Assembly: GCF_000376105.1 (NCBI RefSeq)
Contig: NZ_AQWM01000011.1
Location: 20,250 to 84,249, forward strand
DNA from: Asticcacaulis benevestitus DSM 16100 = ATCC BAA-896
Lineage (GTDB): Bacteria > Pseudomonadota > Alphaproteobacteria > Caulobacterales > Caulobacteraceae
DNA length: 64,000 bases
Direction of reading: 5' to 3'
The position numbers were made by a program, and so were the translations under genes. Below, piece after piece: positions 43,216 through 52,220 of this stretch (position 1 is its first letter; every line of letters starts with the position of its first letter). The notes under the pieces are model-generated. The model did no database searches and was not told where the DNA came from. It saw nothing but the letters and a program-made list of their open reading frames with translations.

Positions 43216-45927
43216 TTATGCGTCTTCAGCGGTCTTGGTTGCTTTTTTGGGCGCGGCCTTCTTCGCCGGCGCTTTCTTGGCAGCAGGCTTTTTGGCCGTT
43301 GCCGCCTTGGCTGCCGGTTTCTTGGCAGCAGCGGCCTTGGCTGCCGGTTTCTTGGCAGCAGCGGCCTTGGCGGGCGCCTTTTTCGCGGCGGCCTTCTTGG
43401 CAGGTTTCTTGGCCGCGCCACCCTTGGCGTTGATCAGTTCGATCGCCTGTTCCAGCGTGACGGTTTCCGGCGTCATCTCTTTCGGCAGGGTGGCGTTGAC
43501 CTTGCCGCACTTGATGTACGGGCCATATTTGCCGGCCATGACCGAAATCTTGTCGCCGCCTTCACCGAAGGTGCCGAGTTCTTTCAGAGGTGCTGCCGCT
43601 GCACCGCGACCGCCCTTGCCACCGCCGCCGGCGCGCTTTTCAGCGATCAGGTCGACGGCGCGATTGAGACCGACTTCAAAGATTTCATCGAAGTTTGACA
43701 GGTTGGCATAGGTGCCTCCGGTCTCGATGAACGGACCGAAGCGGCCCAGGCCGGCCTTGATCGGCGTCTTGTCTTCGGGATGGATACCGACTTCACGCGG
43801 CAGGCTCAGGAGCTTAAGCGCACGATCGAGATCGATGGTCGAGGGCGGCCAGGCCTTGGGAAGCGACGAACGCTTGGGCTTGTCTTCCTTCGATTCCGGT
43901 TCGCCAAGCTGCACATAGGGGCCAAAGCGACCGATCTTGAGCGATACCATCTTGCCGGTGGCCGGATCTTCGCCAAGATCCTTGTCGCCGGTAGCGCCAT
44001 CGGCGCCTTCGGCATCGGGGTTTCCGACCGGGCGTGTGAACTTGCACTCCGGATAGTTGGAGCAGCCAATAAAGGCGCCAAACCGCGAGGTTTTAAGCGA
44101 CAGCAGGCCATTGGCGCACGACGGACAGGCGCGCGGATTGGAGCCATCACCCTTGTCGGGGAAGATAAGCGGCCCAAGTGATTCGTTGAGCGCATCGAGC
44201 ACCTGGGTGGTGCGCAGTTCGGTCATGCCCTCGGCTGCGGCGTGGAAATCAACCCAGAAATCGCGCAGCAACTGCTTCCAGTCGAGTTTGCCGTCGGAGA
44301 CCAGATCGAGCTTTTCTTCCAGATCGGCCGTGAAATCGTACTGGACATAGCGATGGAAAAACTGATCTAGGAAGGCGGTGACCAGGCGGCCCTTGTCTTC
44401 CGGAATAAAGCGGTTCTTGTCCATGCGGACATAGGCGCGATCGCGTAGCACGGTCAGGATGGAAGCATAGGTCGAAGGCCGGCCGATGCCGAGTTCTTCG
44501 AGTTTCTTGACGAGCGTGGCTTCGGAGTAGCGGGCGGGCGGCTCGGTGAAGTGCTGGTCGGGCTCGACTTTGTGCACATCAACCGATGCGCCGGACTTCA
44601 CCATCGGCAGCCGGCCACCGTCTTCGTCATCGGCGCTTTCGTCGCGGCCTTCTTCATAGACGGCCATGTAGCCATCGAAGGTCACCACCTGGCCGGTGGC
44701 GCGTAGGCCGATCTGTTTGTCAGGGCTGGTCAGGTCGATGGCGGTTTTCTCGACACGCGCCGATTCCATCTGCGACGCCATGGTGCGCTTCCAGATCAGC
44801 TCGTAGAGACGCGCCTGATCGCCTTCGAGGCGCAGGGTTTCCGGGCGGCGATAGAAGGAGGTCGGGCGGATGGCTTCGTGCGCTTCCTGAGCGTTTTTCG
44901 CCTTTGCCTTATACATGCGTGGGGATTCGGGCACATAGGGGGCGCCGTAACGCTCGCCGATCAGCTTGCGCATCTCACCGATGGCGGCCGGTTCGACATA
45001 GACGCCGTCGGTACGCATATAGGTGATGAGACCGGTGGTCTCGCCGCCGATATCGACGCCTTCATAGAGCTTTTGTGCGGTCTGCATGGTGCGCGAGGCC
45101 GAGAAACCGAGCTTGCGGGCGGCTTCCTGTTGCAGGGTCGAGGTCGTGAAAGGCGGCGGCGGCGACTTCTTGCCGGGCTTCTGGTCGACCTCGGTGATGG
45201 TGAAGGTGGTGGCCTTGATGGCATCGCGCGCGGCATGGGCGGCGGCCTCATTCGGCAGATCGAACTTGCCGAGGCGCTTGCCGTTCACCGTGAAGAGCTT
45301 GGCGTTAAAGGGCGGTGAGCTGGCCGAAACCTCGGTATCGACCGTCCAGTATTCCTCGGTCTTGAACTTCTCGATCTCGATTTCACGATCAACCACGATC
45401 TTGAGCGCCACCGACTGCACGCGGCCGGCCGAACGGGCGCCGGGCAGCTTGCGCCACAGCACCGGCGACAGGGTGAAGCCGACGAGATAATCAAGCGCGC
45501 GGCGGGCGAGATAGGCGTCCACCAGTTCCATGTCGATATCGCGCGGGGCGGCCATGGCGGTCTGGACGGCGGCCTGCGTAATGGCGTTGAAGGTGACGCG
45601 CTGCACCTTCTTGTCCTTCATCAAGCCCTTTTTCTTGTTGAGCACTTCGAGCACGTGCCACGAAATCGCTTCCCCTTCGCGGTCCGGGTCGGTGGCCAGA
45701 ATAACGCGGTCAGCGGTTTTGATGGCGTCGGCGATGTCGTTCATGCGCTTGGCGGACTTCGGATCGACTTCCCATGTCATGGCGAAGTCATCGTCCGGCT
45801 TGACCGATCCGTCCTTAGACGGCAGGTCGCGGATGTGGCCGAAGCTGGCCAGAACGGTGAAACCCTTGCCAAGATACTTGTTGATGGTCTTGGCCTTGGC
45901 CGGGCTCTCTACAATAACAACGGTCAT
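43216..45927 (-). CDS. topA: DNA topoisomerase I (type IA)
   Basis: A 903-residue enzyme that relaxes negative supercoils. The TOPRIM domain holds VIVESPAKAKTINKYLG at the start and ATDPDREGEAISWH near residue 110. The catalytic tyrosine is in GLITYMRTDGVYV near residue 305. Zinc-ribbon sequences (CPSCANGLLSLKTSRFGAFI, then GCSNYPEC) lie near residue 610, followed by repeated TopA C-terminal modules (GRFGPYVQLGE and KYGPYIKCGK). The last 65 or so residues are a Lys/Ala/Pro-rich tail resembling histone H1 tails, made partly by a 30-bp tandem repeat. Confidence 0.96.
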   Translation of the reverse strand: MTVVIVESPAKAKTINKYLGKGFTVLASFGHIRDLPSKDGSVKPDDDFAMTWEVDPKSAKRMNDIADAIKTADRVILATDPDREGEAISWHVLEVLNKKKGLMKDKKVQRVTFNAITQAAVQTAMAAPRDIDMELVDAYLARRALDYLVGFTLSPVLWRKLPGARSAGRVQSVALKIVVDREIEIEKFKTEEYWTVDTEVSASSPPFNAKLFTVNGKRLGKFDLPNEAAAHAARDAIKATTFTITEVDQKPGKKSPPPPFTTSTLQQEAARKLGFSASRTMQTAQKLYEGVDIGGETTGLITYMRTDGVYVEPAAIGEMRKLIGERYGAPYVPESPRMYKAKAKNAQEAHEAIRPTSFYRRPETLRLEGDQARLYELIWKRTMASQMESARVEKTAIDLTSPDKQIGLRATGQVVTFDGYMAVYEEGRDESADDEDGGRLPMVKSGASVDVHKVEPDQHFTEPPARYSEATLVKKLEELGIGRPSTYASILTVLRDRAYVRMDKNRFIPEDKGRLVTAFLDQFFHRYVQYDFTADLEEKLDLVSDGKLDWKQLLRDFWVDFHAAAEGMTELRTTQVLDALNESLGPLIFPDKGDGSNPRACPSCANGLLSLKTSRFGAFIGCSNYPECKFTRPVGNPDAEGADGATGDKDLGEDPATGKMVSLKIGRFGPYVQLGEPESKEDKPKRSSLPKAWPPSTIDLDRALKLLSLPREVGIHPEDKTPIKAGLGRFGPFIETGGTYANLSNFDEIFEVGLNRAVDLIAEKRAGGGGKGGRGAAAAPLKELGTFGEGGDKISVMAGKYGPYIKCGKVNATLPKEMTPETVTLEQAIELINAKGGAAKKPAKKAAAKKAPAKAAAAKKPAAKAAAAKKPAAKAATAKKPAAKKAPAKKAAPKKATKTAEDA
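43291..43380 (-). repeat. 30-bp tandem repeat encoding the TopA basic tail
   Basis: Three in-frame 30-base units (43291-43320, 43321-43350, 43351-43380) encode about ten residues each of the KKPAAKAAAA type. The middle and last units are identical over their first 21 bases. Copy number may vary between strains without breaking the frame. Confidence 0.7.
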
Positions 45928-46188
45928 AAAATCTCTTGTCAGGCGAAGTGCAGGCCTGTGCTCTAGCGGAAAGGCGGTCGAAACGCGACCCTTACATCAT
46001 GCGTCACACCAGAAAATCAAGGCGGCGTGGCGCTCAGGTTTGTGGGTACGAACCTCAGGCATACATGCTGAGCGATTCCAATCCTGTCAACGGCAATAAA
46101 ATAAATCGAAAATGCAATTATACATTGATAATATTAAATTGCAATCATGGGTGTGATTACGTCGCAATTATAGAGAGGAATGTAGGGT

Positions 46189-46419
46189 ATGACGGCTCCT
46201 GCACAAAAAGACGGGTATGACCTGGCGCATCAGGAAAAAGATGTTCTCGACTATATCACGGATATCGCTCATGAATTGGCGAATATGGCGGCGCGCGCGG
46301 GCTGCGATACCCTAAGTCACGATCTGAAACAGGCCATAATAAAAAGCCGCGGGCCCGGCGACACGTCCGCACTTAATACGGTAAGTCAGTCCGAAGACAG
46401 GCCTCAGGAGCGACTATAA
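46189..46419 (+). CDS. Small hypothetical protein
   Basis: A 76-residue acidic, mostly helical protein with no signal peptide or membrane helix. The core is VLDYITDIAHELANMAARAG, followed by CDTLSHDLKQAI. A ribosome-like GAGAGGAATG lies upstream, and an AT-rich promoter-like region precedes it (46085-46180, with GCAATTATA twice). Short proteins of this type are, from memory, frequent in Caulobacterales, but I do not recognise a function. It lies between topA and dprA on the opposite strand, and its end overlaps the dprA 3' end by 16 bases. Confidence 0.5.
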   Translation: MTAPAQKDGYDLAHQEKDVLDYITDIAHELANMAARAGCDTLSHDLKQAIIKSRGPGDTSALNTVSQSEDRPQERL

Positions 46420-47531
46420 TAGCCACCGTCACTGGCCGTGATCACGCCGGAAATTTCCAGTTCGCTCAGCGCCGCCAGGCCGAGCCACGCCGGTGCGGCC
46501 ATTAGGCGCAGCAGGTCGTCGCGGTGCATAGGCGTTTCACTGATGAGCTGATGCATGTCACGCGCGGCGCGTGCGATGTCGTCTTCCTGATTCGCCGGAC
46601 GATTATCTTGAGCGAACGGTATGATATCTACCGCCGGCAAGGGCGGTGCATCGAAGCCCATCTGCCCCTCCAGTACGCGAATGACGTCTTCGGCGCTTTC
46701 GCACAGATTGGCGCCTTGCCGCAGCAGGTCGTTGGTGCCGCGACAGCGTGGATCAAGCAGTGAGCCGGGCACAGCGAAGACCTCACGGTTCTGCTTGGCT
46801 GCCAGCCGGGCGGTGATCAGCGAACCGGAGCGCAGTTCGGCCTCGACCCACGATGGTGCCGAGCGACAGGCCGGAAATGATGCGGTTGCGGCGCGGGAAA
46901 TCCGACGCCGTAGCGCGATGGCTGACCGGGCTTTCGGACACCAGTAGGCCGTGGTCGCGGATTTTCTCGTAGAGCCCGCGATTATCCGGCGGGTAAATAT
47001 CATCGACGCCACCCCCGAGCACTGCGACCGTGCCGCTTTTCAGGCTGGTTTCGTGCGCCCGCGTATCGACGCCGCGCGCCAGCCGAAGATAACGTGGAAA
47101 CCGGCCTAGCCAAGCTCGTGCGCCAGGGTCTGGGCGATTTTCTGGCCGGCGGCCGAAGCGTTGCGGGCGCCGACAATGCCGATGGCGCGGTGGCGGACTT
47201 TCAGCGGCCCTAGCGTCCACAAAATCGGCGATGCCGCGTCGATCTGTTTCAGCAGGGCGGGGTAGTCAGCATCGCCCTGAACAACCAGACGTGCGCCGGC
47301 GGCATCGGCCCGCGCCAGTTCCTCATCGAGCCTGGCTTGCGGAAAGGGTGTCAGTGAGCCGCCGGTGCGTTTGACGACGTGCGGCAGGTCTTCGAGCGCA
47401 CGGATGGCCGAGCCGAAACGCAACATAAGCTGGGCGAAATTGATCGGGCCGATGCGGTGCGTGCGCGCCAGCCGCAGTCGTGCGATGCGTTCGGCCTCAT
47501 CCTGTGCGGTGGTGATGCGATCAAAGCCCAA
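46404..47531 (-). pseudogene. dprA: DprA DNA-processing protein, broken by a stop and two frameshifts
   Basis: Together three reading frames give a complete DprA: an N-terminal SAM-like part and Rossmann start (RHRAIGIVGARNASAAGQKI), then LARGVDTRAHETSLKSGTVA, then FPRRNRIISGLSLGTIV, then RSGSLITARLAAKQNREVFA and a C-terminal winged helix. The breaks are a TAG at 47106-47108 after HELG, loss of one base close to 47070 (GGCTGG where GGCCTGG is expected), and a gain of one G near 46845 (GTGGG for GTGG) that restores the original frame. The start appears to be TTG at 47531. DprA loads RecA on incoming DNA in transformation. Real decay or sequencing errors are both possible. Confidence 0.85.
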
Positions 47532-47644
47532 AGTTGTAATTTCCCTAAGATCGCGCCAGGATAACAGGGTTTTTGCCGACGCTCACTACGGCTTGTCATG
47601 TGGGCGCAGTTGCCTGACCAGGCGATCAATGCTCTGTAAACGGC

Positions 47645-47983
47645 ATGGAAGACGATAAGCGCCCGCCTCTCGAAGAGGACATCTGCATACATATCTTTAC
47701 CGTATCATCGGGCATGGTTGGCGTGTGCCTGACGGCGGTAAGCCTTCTGCATGTGGTCACGGCAATCCGCAAGGTCGCTACCTTCGCCGATGATATCGTG
47801 ACGGTGGATGCTGTGCTGTTTCTGGTATCGGCTTTAAGCGCCTATTGGGCTTTACGCACACGCCGCCGCCGCCGGATTTATGCTCTGGAACGCTTCGCCG
47901 ACAGTATGTTTATCGCCGCCATGGTGCTGTGTGTAGTGGCGATTATCTTCATCACCTACTGGCTGAATAGGGAGTTGGGCTAA
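47645..47983 (+). CDS. Small three-helix membrane protein, unknown function
   Basis: A 112-residue inner-membrane protein. Three hydrophobic segments are seen (residues about 17-40, 50-68 and 86-106), with a basic loop RTRRRRRIY between the second and third and an acidic N-terminus MEDDKRPPLEEDI. I do not recognise a family. It lies between dprA and plsY, convergent with plsY, and is followed by a perfect hairpin. Confidence 0.6.
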   Translation: MEDDKRPPLEEDICIHIFTVSSGMVGVCLTAVSLLHVVTAIRKVATFADDIVTVDAVLFLVSALSAYWALRTRRRRRIYALERFADSMFIAAMVLCVVAIIFITYWLNRELG

Positions 47984-47991
47984 CGCTACTT

Positions 47992-48017
47992 CTCCTCCCC
48001 ATTAACATGGGGAGGAG
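47992..48017. terminator. Bidirectional hairpin between the membrane-protein gene and plsY
   Basis: CTCCTCCCCAT, loop TAAC, ATGGGGAGGAG: an 11-bp perfect stem placed exactly between two convergent genes, with A/T-rich flanks. Sequence is related to the GC-rich repeats elsewhere in the window. Confidence 0.7.
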
Positions 48018-48018
48018 A

Positions 48019-48651
48019 TTATACTTTTTTCTTGCCGATCTTCGGTTCTTCGCCTTTGAGCAGACGGCGGATATTGTCGCGGTGGCGAATATAGATCAGC
48101 ACAGCCATGAACAGCGCCATGCCAAGGAATGGATAGGGCGCGGTATGGGTGAAGAAGGCCAGCGGCACGATAAGAGCCGCCGCGACCAGGGCGCCCAGCG
48201 ACGAAATGCGGAAGATAAACGCCGTCAAGAGCCACAGCGCCGCCGCCATCAACCCCATGGGCCAGCAGGCCGCGAACAGAGTGCCGAAGAAGGTGGCCAC
48301 ACCCTTGCCGCCCTTGAATTTAAGCCACACCGGAAACAGGTGGCCCAGGAAGGCGGCCGAACCGGCCAGCGCCATGGCGATCTGTCGCGTTTGCAGATCG
48401 GCTTTCAGCAACAGGAAAAACGCCAGCCCCACGGCTGCCGCGCCCTTGCCGGTGTCACCGATAAAGGTGATAGCCGCCAGGTCCTTGCGGCCGGTGCGCA
48501 GCACATTGGTGGCGCCGATATTACCCGAACCGACCGAACGGATGTCGATTCCCGCTGCCTTCGCCGCGATATAGCCGAACGAGATAGAACCGAGCAGATA
48601 ACCGCCGATGATGGATATCGCGTAGATGGCGGCATCGGGAAGGGCGGGCAT
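48019..48651 (-). CDS. plsY: Glycerol-3-phosphate acyltransferase PlsY
   Basis: A 210-residue inner-membrane enzyme with about five helices that transfers acyl groups from acyl-phosphate to glycerol-3-phosphate, the first step of phospholipid synthesis. The three family motifs are visible: GSGNIGATNVLRTGRK near residue 41, the KGGKGVATFFG loop near residue 113 and the C-terminal RHRDNIRRLLKGEEPKIG. Its place between pyrC' and dprA is a common gene order in alphaproteobacteria. Confidence 0.95.
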   Translation of the reverse strand: MPALPDAAIYAISIIGGYLLGSISFGYIAAKAAGIDIRSVGSGNIGATNVLRTGRKDLAAITFIGDTGKGAAAVGLAFFLLLKADLQTRQIAMALAGSAAFLGHLFPVWLKFKGGKGVATFFGTLFAACWPMGLMAAALWLLTAFIFRISSLGALVAAALIVPLAFFTHTAPYPFLGMALFMAVLIYIRHRDNIRRLLKGEEPKIGKKKV

Positions 48652-48735
48652 AAGGCTCTTTCATTCTTTACCTCTCCTTGCTTGCGCGGAGAGGGTGGCC
48701 GTCAGGCCGGGTGAGGGGGAAGGAAGGGGAAGCGA

Positions 48736-50034
48736 CTAGACCTCGTAGACGATTCTACCGTCAACGAGCGTTTTGAGCACCTTGCCCTGTAACGTGCGGT
48801 TTTCAAAGGGGGAGTTCTTCGATTTCGACAGGATGTCTTTTTCGCGCAACGCAAACGGGGCGTCGATATCGACCAGCAGGATATCCGCAGGCGCACCCTT
48901 GGCGATACGTCCGGCAGCGAGACCCAGCAATTGCGCCGGGTTTTGCGTCACAGTGCGCAGAAGATCGATCAGCGGAATATCGTTTTCGTGGTGCAGGCCG
49001 ATCAGCGCTGGCAGCAGGGTTTGCAGGCCGAGCGCACCGGGCGTCGATTCCGAGAACGGTAGGCGCTTGTGTTCGGCCGGTTCCGGCGAATGGTTCGACA
49101 CGATGACATCGATCAGGCCCGACGCGATGCCGTCGATCAACGCCAGACGGTCACGTTCGGCGCGCAGGGGCGGATCGAGGCGGAAGAAGGTGCGGTAGTC
49201 GCCTATATCGATCTCGTTGAACATCAGGTGATTGATGCTGACCGAGGCGAAGACTTCGAGCCCCTTGCCCTTGGCGCGCTCCAAAGAATCCAGGCCTTCA
49301 CGGGTCGAGATCAGATCGACCAGAAAACGCGCGCCGGTCAGTTCCGCCAGCGCCAGGTCGCGTTCGATCATGATGCGCTCGGCCAGCGGCGAAACGCCGG
49401 AGAGGCCCATACGCGCCGCCATTTCGCCGGAGGTCGCCACGGCGCCTTCGGAAAGCCACGGCTCTTTCGGACGGTGCGCGATCAGGGCGTTGAAGCCGTT
49501 GGCGTAAGAGAGGACGCGGCTGAGAATTTTGGAATTGATGATAGGTTCGTCGGCATTGGTGAAGTAAAGCGCTCCAGCCTCGGCCATCAGGCCGATTTCT
49601 GCCATATGCTTGCCTTCGAGCTTCTTGGTGGCGGCGCCGGCCGGATAGACATGAACCAGCTCGATATCGCGCGCCCGGCGCAGGATGAAGTCGGCCATGG
49701 CCGGCTCGTCGATGCAAGGATCGGTGTCGGGCTGGACGACGAAGGAGGTGACGCCACCGGCGGCGGCTGCGAGGCTTGCGGATTTTAGCGTTTCGGCTGG
49801 TTCGTGGCCGGGTTCGCCGGTCTTGACGCGCATGTCGATCAGACCGGGGATGATGGCGTTTTCAGCACAGTCGACGATGCGGATGCCGGCGGGCATGGCA
49901 GGGGTGTCGTGGCCCAGGGTGACATCGGTGATCACACCATCGGCGACTATGACCGAACCCGGGCCGTCATATTCTGTGGCCGGATCGATGATGCGGGCGT
50001 TTACAAAGGCGATGGCGGAGGTTTGTTTAATCAT
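48736..50034 (-). CDS. pyrC: Dihydroorotase-like protein lacking zinc ligands (PyrC')
   Basis: A 432-residue amidohydrolase-fold protein of the dihydroorotase family. Key residues are changed: the usual His-x-His after the first strand reads DMRVKTGEPG, the later His-bearing strand reads VDLIST, and the catalytic Asp of TDHAP is Asn in SNHSP. It therefore resembles the non-catalytic PyrC' proteins that act as partners of aspartate carbamoyltransferase, and an active dihydroorotase should be encoded elsewhere. Its ATG overlaps the stop of a small membrane-protein gene that itself overlaps pyrB. Confidence 0.82.
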   Translation of the reverse strand: MIKQTSAIAFVNARIIDPATEYDGPGSVIVADGVITDVTLGHDTPAMPAGIRIVDCAENAIIPGLIDMRVKTGEPGHEPAETLKSASLAAAAGGVTSFVVQPDTDPCIDEPAMADFILRRARDIELVHVYPAGAATKKLEGKHMAEIGLMAEAGALYFTNADEPIINSKILSRVLSYANGFNALIAHRPKEPWLSEGAVATSGEMAARMGLSGVSPLAERIMIERDLALAELTGARFLVDLISTREGLDSLERAKGKGLEVFASVSINHLMFNEIDIGDYRTFFRLDPPLRAERDRLALIDGIASGLIDVIVSNHSPEPAEHKRLPFSESTPGALGLQTLLPALIGLHHENDIPLIDLLRTVTQNPAQLLGLAAGRIAKGAPADILLVDIDAPFALREKDILSKSKNSPFENRTLQGKVLKTLVDGRIVYEV

Positions 50035-50300
50035 TTGCGCAGCGCTCGTTTCTTCTGCTTATTAGCTTTGCTGTAAGCAAATTTTATAAAGACCAGCATG
50101 TAAACGATAAGTCCAATCACGGCGACTGCGGCATATGTTTGATGGCTGTAGTCGATGTATTGAAATGCGAAATAGGCCAGAATGATACCAAGGCCGATAC
50201 CTAAAAGCGATAATATTAGCCCCTTACCGGGAACGGGGAATAGCCGATCGTTAGGACCGGTACGCAGAAATAAGTTGCCGCTGACTTCGTCCTCGCTCAT
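50031..50300 (-). CDS. Small two-helix membrane protein inside the pyr operon
   Basis: An 89-residue protein with two hydrophobic segments (about residues 28-47 and 55-74), a short N-terminal part [20 protein letters not shown] and a strongly basic C-terminus ([12 protein letters not shown]). Predicted topology places both ends in the cytoplasm. I recognise no family. Its start overlaps the pyrB stop (ATGA) and its stop overlaps the pyrC' start (ATGA), so it is translated with both. A role linked to pyrimidine synthesis, or a passenger position, are both possible. Confidence 0.7.
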   Translation of the reverse strand: MSEDEVSGNLFLRTGPNDRLFPVPGKGLILSLLGIGLGIILAYFAFQYIDYSHQTYAAVAVIGLIVYMLVFIKFAYSKANKQKKRALRK

Positions 50301-51268
50301 CGGTCGTTCTCCAGACGGGCGGCGAGCGAGGCCAGCACCGCCATACGGGCGGCCACGCCCATCTCGACCTGATCCTGAATGAGCGAAACCGACAGATCGT
50401 CGGCAATTTCCGAATCGATCTCGATGCCGCGGTTCATCGGGCCGGGGTGCATGACCTTGGCGCCGGGGGCGGCGACCGCCAGCTTTTCACGATCGAGGCC
50501 GAAGAAGCGGTAGTATTCACGAGCGGAGGGGATAAAGGCGCCGTCCATACGCTCAAGCTGGAGGCGCAGCATCATCACCACGTCGGCGCCGGCAATACCT
50601 TCACGCATGTCGTGATAGACCTCCGTGCCCCACTGGTCGGCATCGCCCGGAATAAGCGTCGGCGGGCCGACGAGGCGGACATTAGCGCCCATGGCGTTGA
50701 GCAGGATGACGTTTGAGCGCGCCACGCGGGAATGGGTGACGTCGCCGCAGATCGCAATGGTCAGGCCATCGACATGACCGAAGGCGCGGCGGATCGACAG
50801 CATGTCGAGCAGGGCCTGCGTCGGGTGCTGGTGCTGGCCGTCGCCGGCATTGACCACCGAGCAGCCGACCTTTTGCGCCAGCAGGGCCGCAGCACCCGAG
50901 GCCGAGTGGCGGACCACCAGCAAGTCGGGCTTCATGGCGTTGAGCGTGACGGCGGTGTCGATCAGGGTTTCGCCCTTGGCGACCGATGAGGTTTTCATGC
51001 TCATATTGATGGTGTCGGCGCCGAGGCGCTTGCCGGCCAGCTCGAAGCTCGATTGCGTGCGGGTCGAGTTCTCGAAGAACATATTGACCAGGGTGCGGCC
51101 GCGCAGAAGATCGAGCTTCTTGGTCGATTGCCGGTTGAGATCGACGAACACATCCGCCAGATCAAGCAGATTGGCGATATCGGGTGGATCAAGATCCTGA
51201 GCACCGAGGAAGTGCGGCTTCGGAAAGGCGTGCAACCGGGTGCGGATCAGTTCGTTAAAATCGGTCAT
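50297..51268 (-). CDS. pyrB: Aspartate carbamoyltransferase catalytic subunit
   Basis: A 323-residue enzyme making N-carbamoyl-aspartate in pyrimidine synthesis. The carbamoyl-phosphate loop [20 protein letters not shown] is near residue 52, HPTQALLD near residue 135 and [11 protein letters not shown] near residue 275. The start at 51268 ([12 protein letters not shown]) is preferred, though an ATG ten codons upstream is possible. No regulatory-chain gene (pyrI) is present; it may pair with the PyrC'-like protein two genes downstream. It leads the pyrB-small gene-pyrC' operon. Confidence 0.94.
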   Translation of the reverse strand: MTDFNELIRTRLHAFPKPHFLGAQDLDPPDIANLLDLADVFVDLNRQSTKKLDLLRGRTLVNMFFENSTRTQSSFELAGKRLGADTINMSMKTSSVAKGETLIDTAVTLNAMKPDLLVVRHSASGAAALLAQKVGCSVVNAGDGQHQHPTQALLDMLSIRRAFGHVDGLTIAICGDVTHSRVARSNVILLNAMGANVRLVGPPTLIPGDADQWGTEVYHDMREGIAGADVVMMLRLQLERMDGAFIPSAREYYRFFGLDREKLAVAAPGAKVMHPGPMNRGIEIDSEIADDLSVSLIQDQVEMGVAARMAVLASLAARLENDR

Positions 51269-51403
51269 GTGTTGGCAACTTCGGGGCGTATGGGACATGC
51301 TGACATGATTTTGCCGGCACGGTCATCACTATTACCAGGATTTGGCTTTGCCGGGTTTTGGCGGAGAATGCCTCAAAGTACAAGTGATAAGGAAGAGATA
51401 TCC

Positions 51404-52216
51404 GTGAAAAGCCAATGCGAAAAGGCGACCGACTTTGCAACCTTGCATGAACGAGGCTGTTTCGTCATCCCCAACCCATGGGATCGTGGCTCGGCGCGAC
51501 TGCTGGCGGGGCTGGGATTCCGAGCCCTGACAACCACCAGCGCCGGCTATGCGCGCTCGCTGGGCGTCAGCGATTATCAGGCCGGACGTGAGCACGTTCT
51601 GGCGCATGTGCGCGATCTGGCGACGGCGATCGACCTGCCGCTGGCGGCCGATCTGGAGAATGGCTTTGGCCATCGTCCGGAGGATTGTGCGGAGACGATT
51701 CGCCTAGGCGCCGAGGCGGGACTGGTCGGCGGTTCGATCGAGGACGCCACGGGTGATGATCGCGTGATCTATGATATCGCCGAAGCGACGGATCGCATTC
51801 GCGCGGCGGCGGAAGCGGCGAAGGGATTGCCGCATCCATTTATGCTGGTGGCGCGCTGCGAGAACTATCTGCATGGACGTGCCGACCTGGCCGATACCAT
51901 CGCACGTTTGCAGGCCTATCAGGCGGCCGGTGCCGATGTGCTTTACGCGCCGGGATTATCGACGGCGGACGAGATCGGTGAGGTCTGCCGCAGCGTGGAC
52001 GTGCCGGTCAATGTGTTGGGCGGTCTGGGCGCTAAACCCTTGTCGGTATGTGAGCTGGCGGATCTTGGCGTGCGGCGCGTCAGCCTGGGTAGCTGGCTGC
52101 ATTCGGCGGCCATGACAGCTTTTGTCAATGCGGCGCAGGACGAAAGCTTTGGTTATGTGGCCGACCTGATCGGCGGCAGGCAGATGGATCAGTGGCTGAA
52201 AGAAGGGGCAGGGTAG
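51404..52216 (+). CDS. Isocitrate lyase/PEP mutase superfamily protein
   Basis: A 270-residue TIM-barrel enzyme of the PEP_mutase/ICL superfamily. Landmarks: FVIPNPWDRGSARLLAGLGF near residue 18, TTTSAGYARSLG near residue 40, LPLAADLENGFG with the metal-binding Asp near residue 80, GGSIEDATGD near residue 110 and LVARCENYLHGR near residue 147. Members cleave C-C or C-P bonds of small acids such as 2-methylisocitrate; the substrate here is not clear. A GTG start at 51404 is chosen because AAGGAAGAG precedes it; an ATG twelve codons upstream is the alternative. Confidence 0.8.
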   Translation: MKSQCEKATDFATLHERGCFVIPNPWDRGSARLLAGLGFRALTTTSAGYARSLGVSDYQAGREHVLAHVRDLATAIDLPLAADLENGFGHRPEDCAETIRLGAEAGLVGGSIEDATGDDRVIYDIAEATDRIRAAAEAAKGLPHPFMLVARCENYLHGRADLADTIARLQAYQAAGADVLYAPGLSTADEIGEVCRSVDVPVNVLGGLGAKPLSVCELADLGVRRVSLGSWLHSAAMTAFVNAAQDESFGYVADLIGGRQMDQWLKEGAG

Positions 52217-52220
52217 GGTT

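Noticed and set aside
46783..47220. Programmed frameshifting in dprA
   Set aside because: There is also an in-frame stop and no slippery heptamer; two opposite indels are better explained as mutations or base-call errors.
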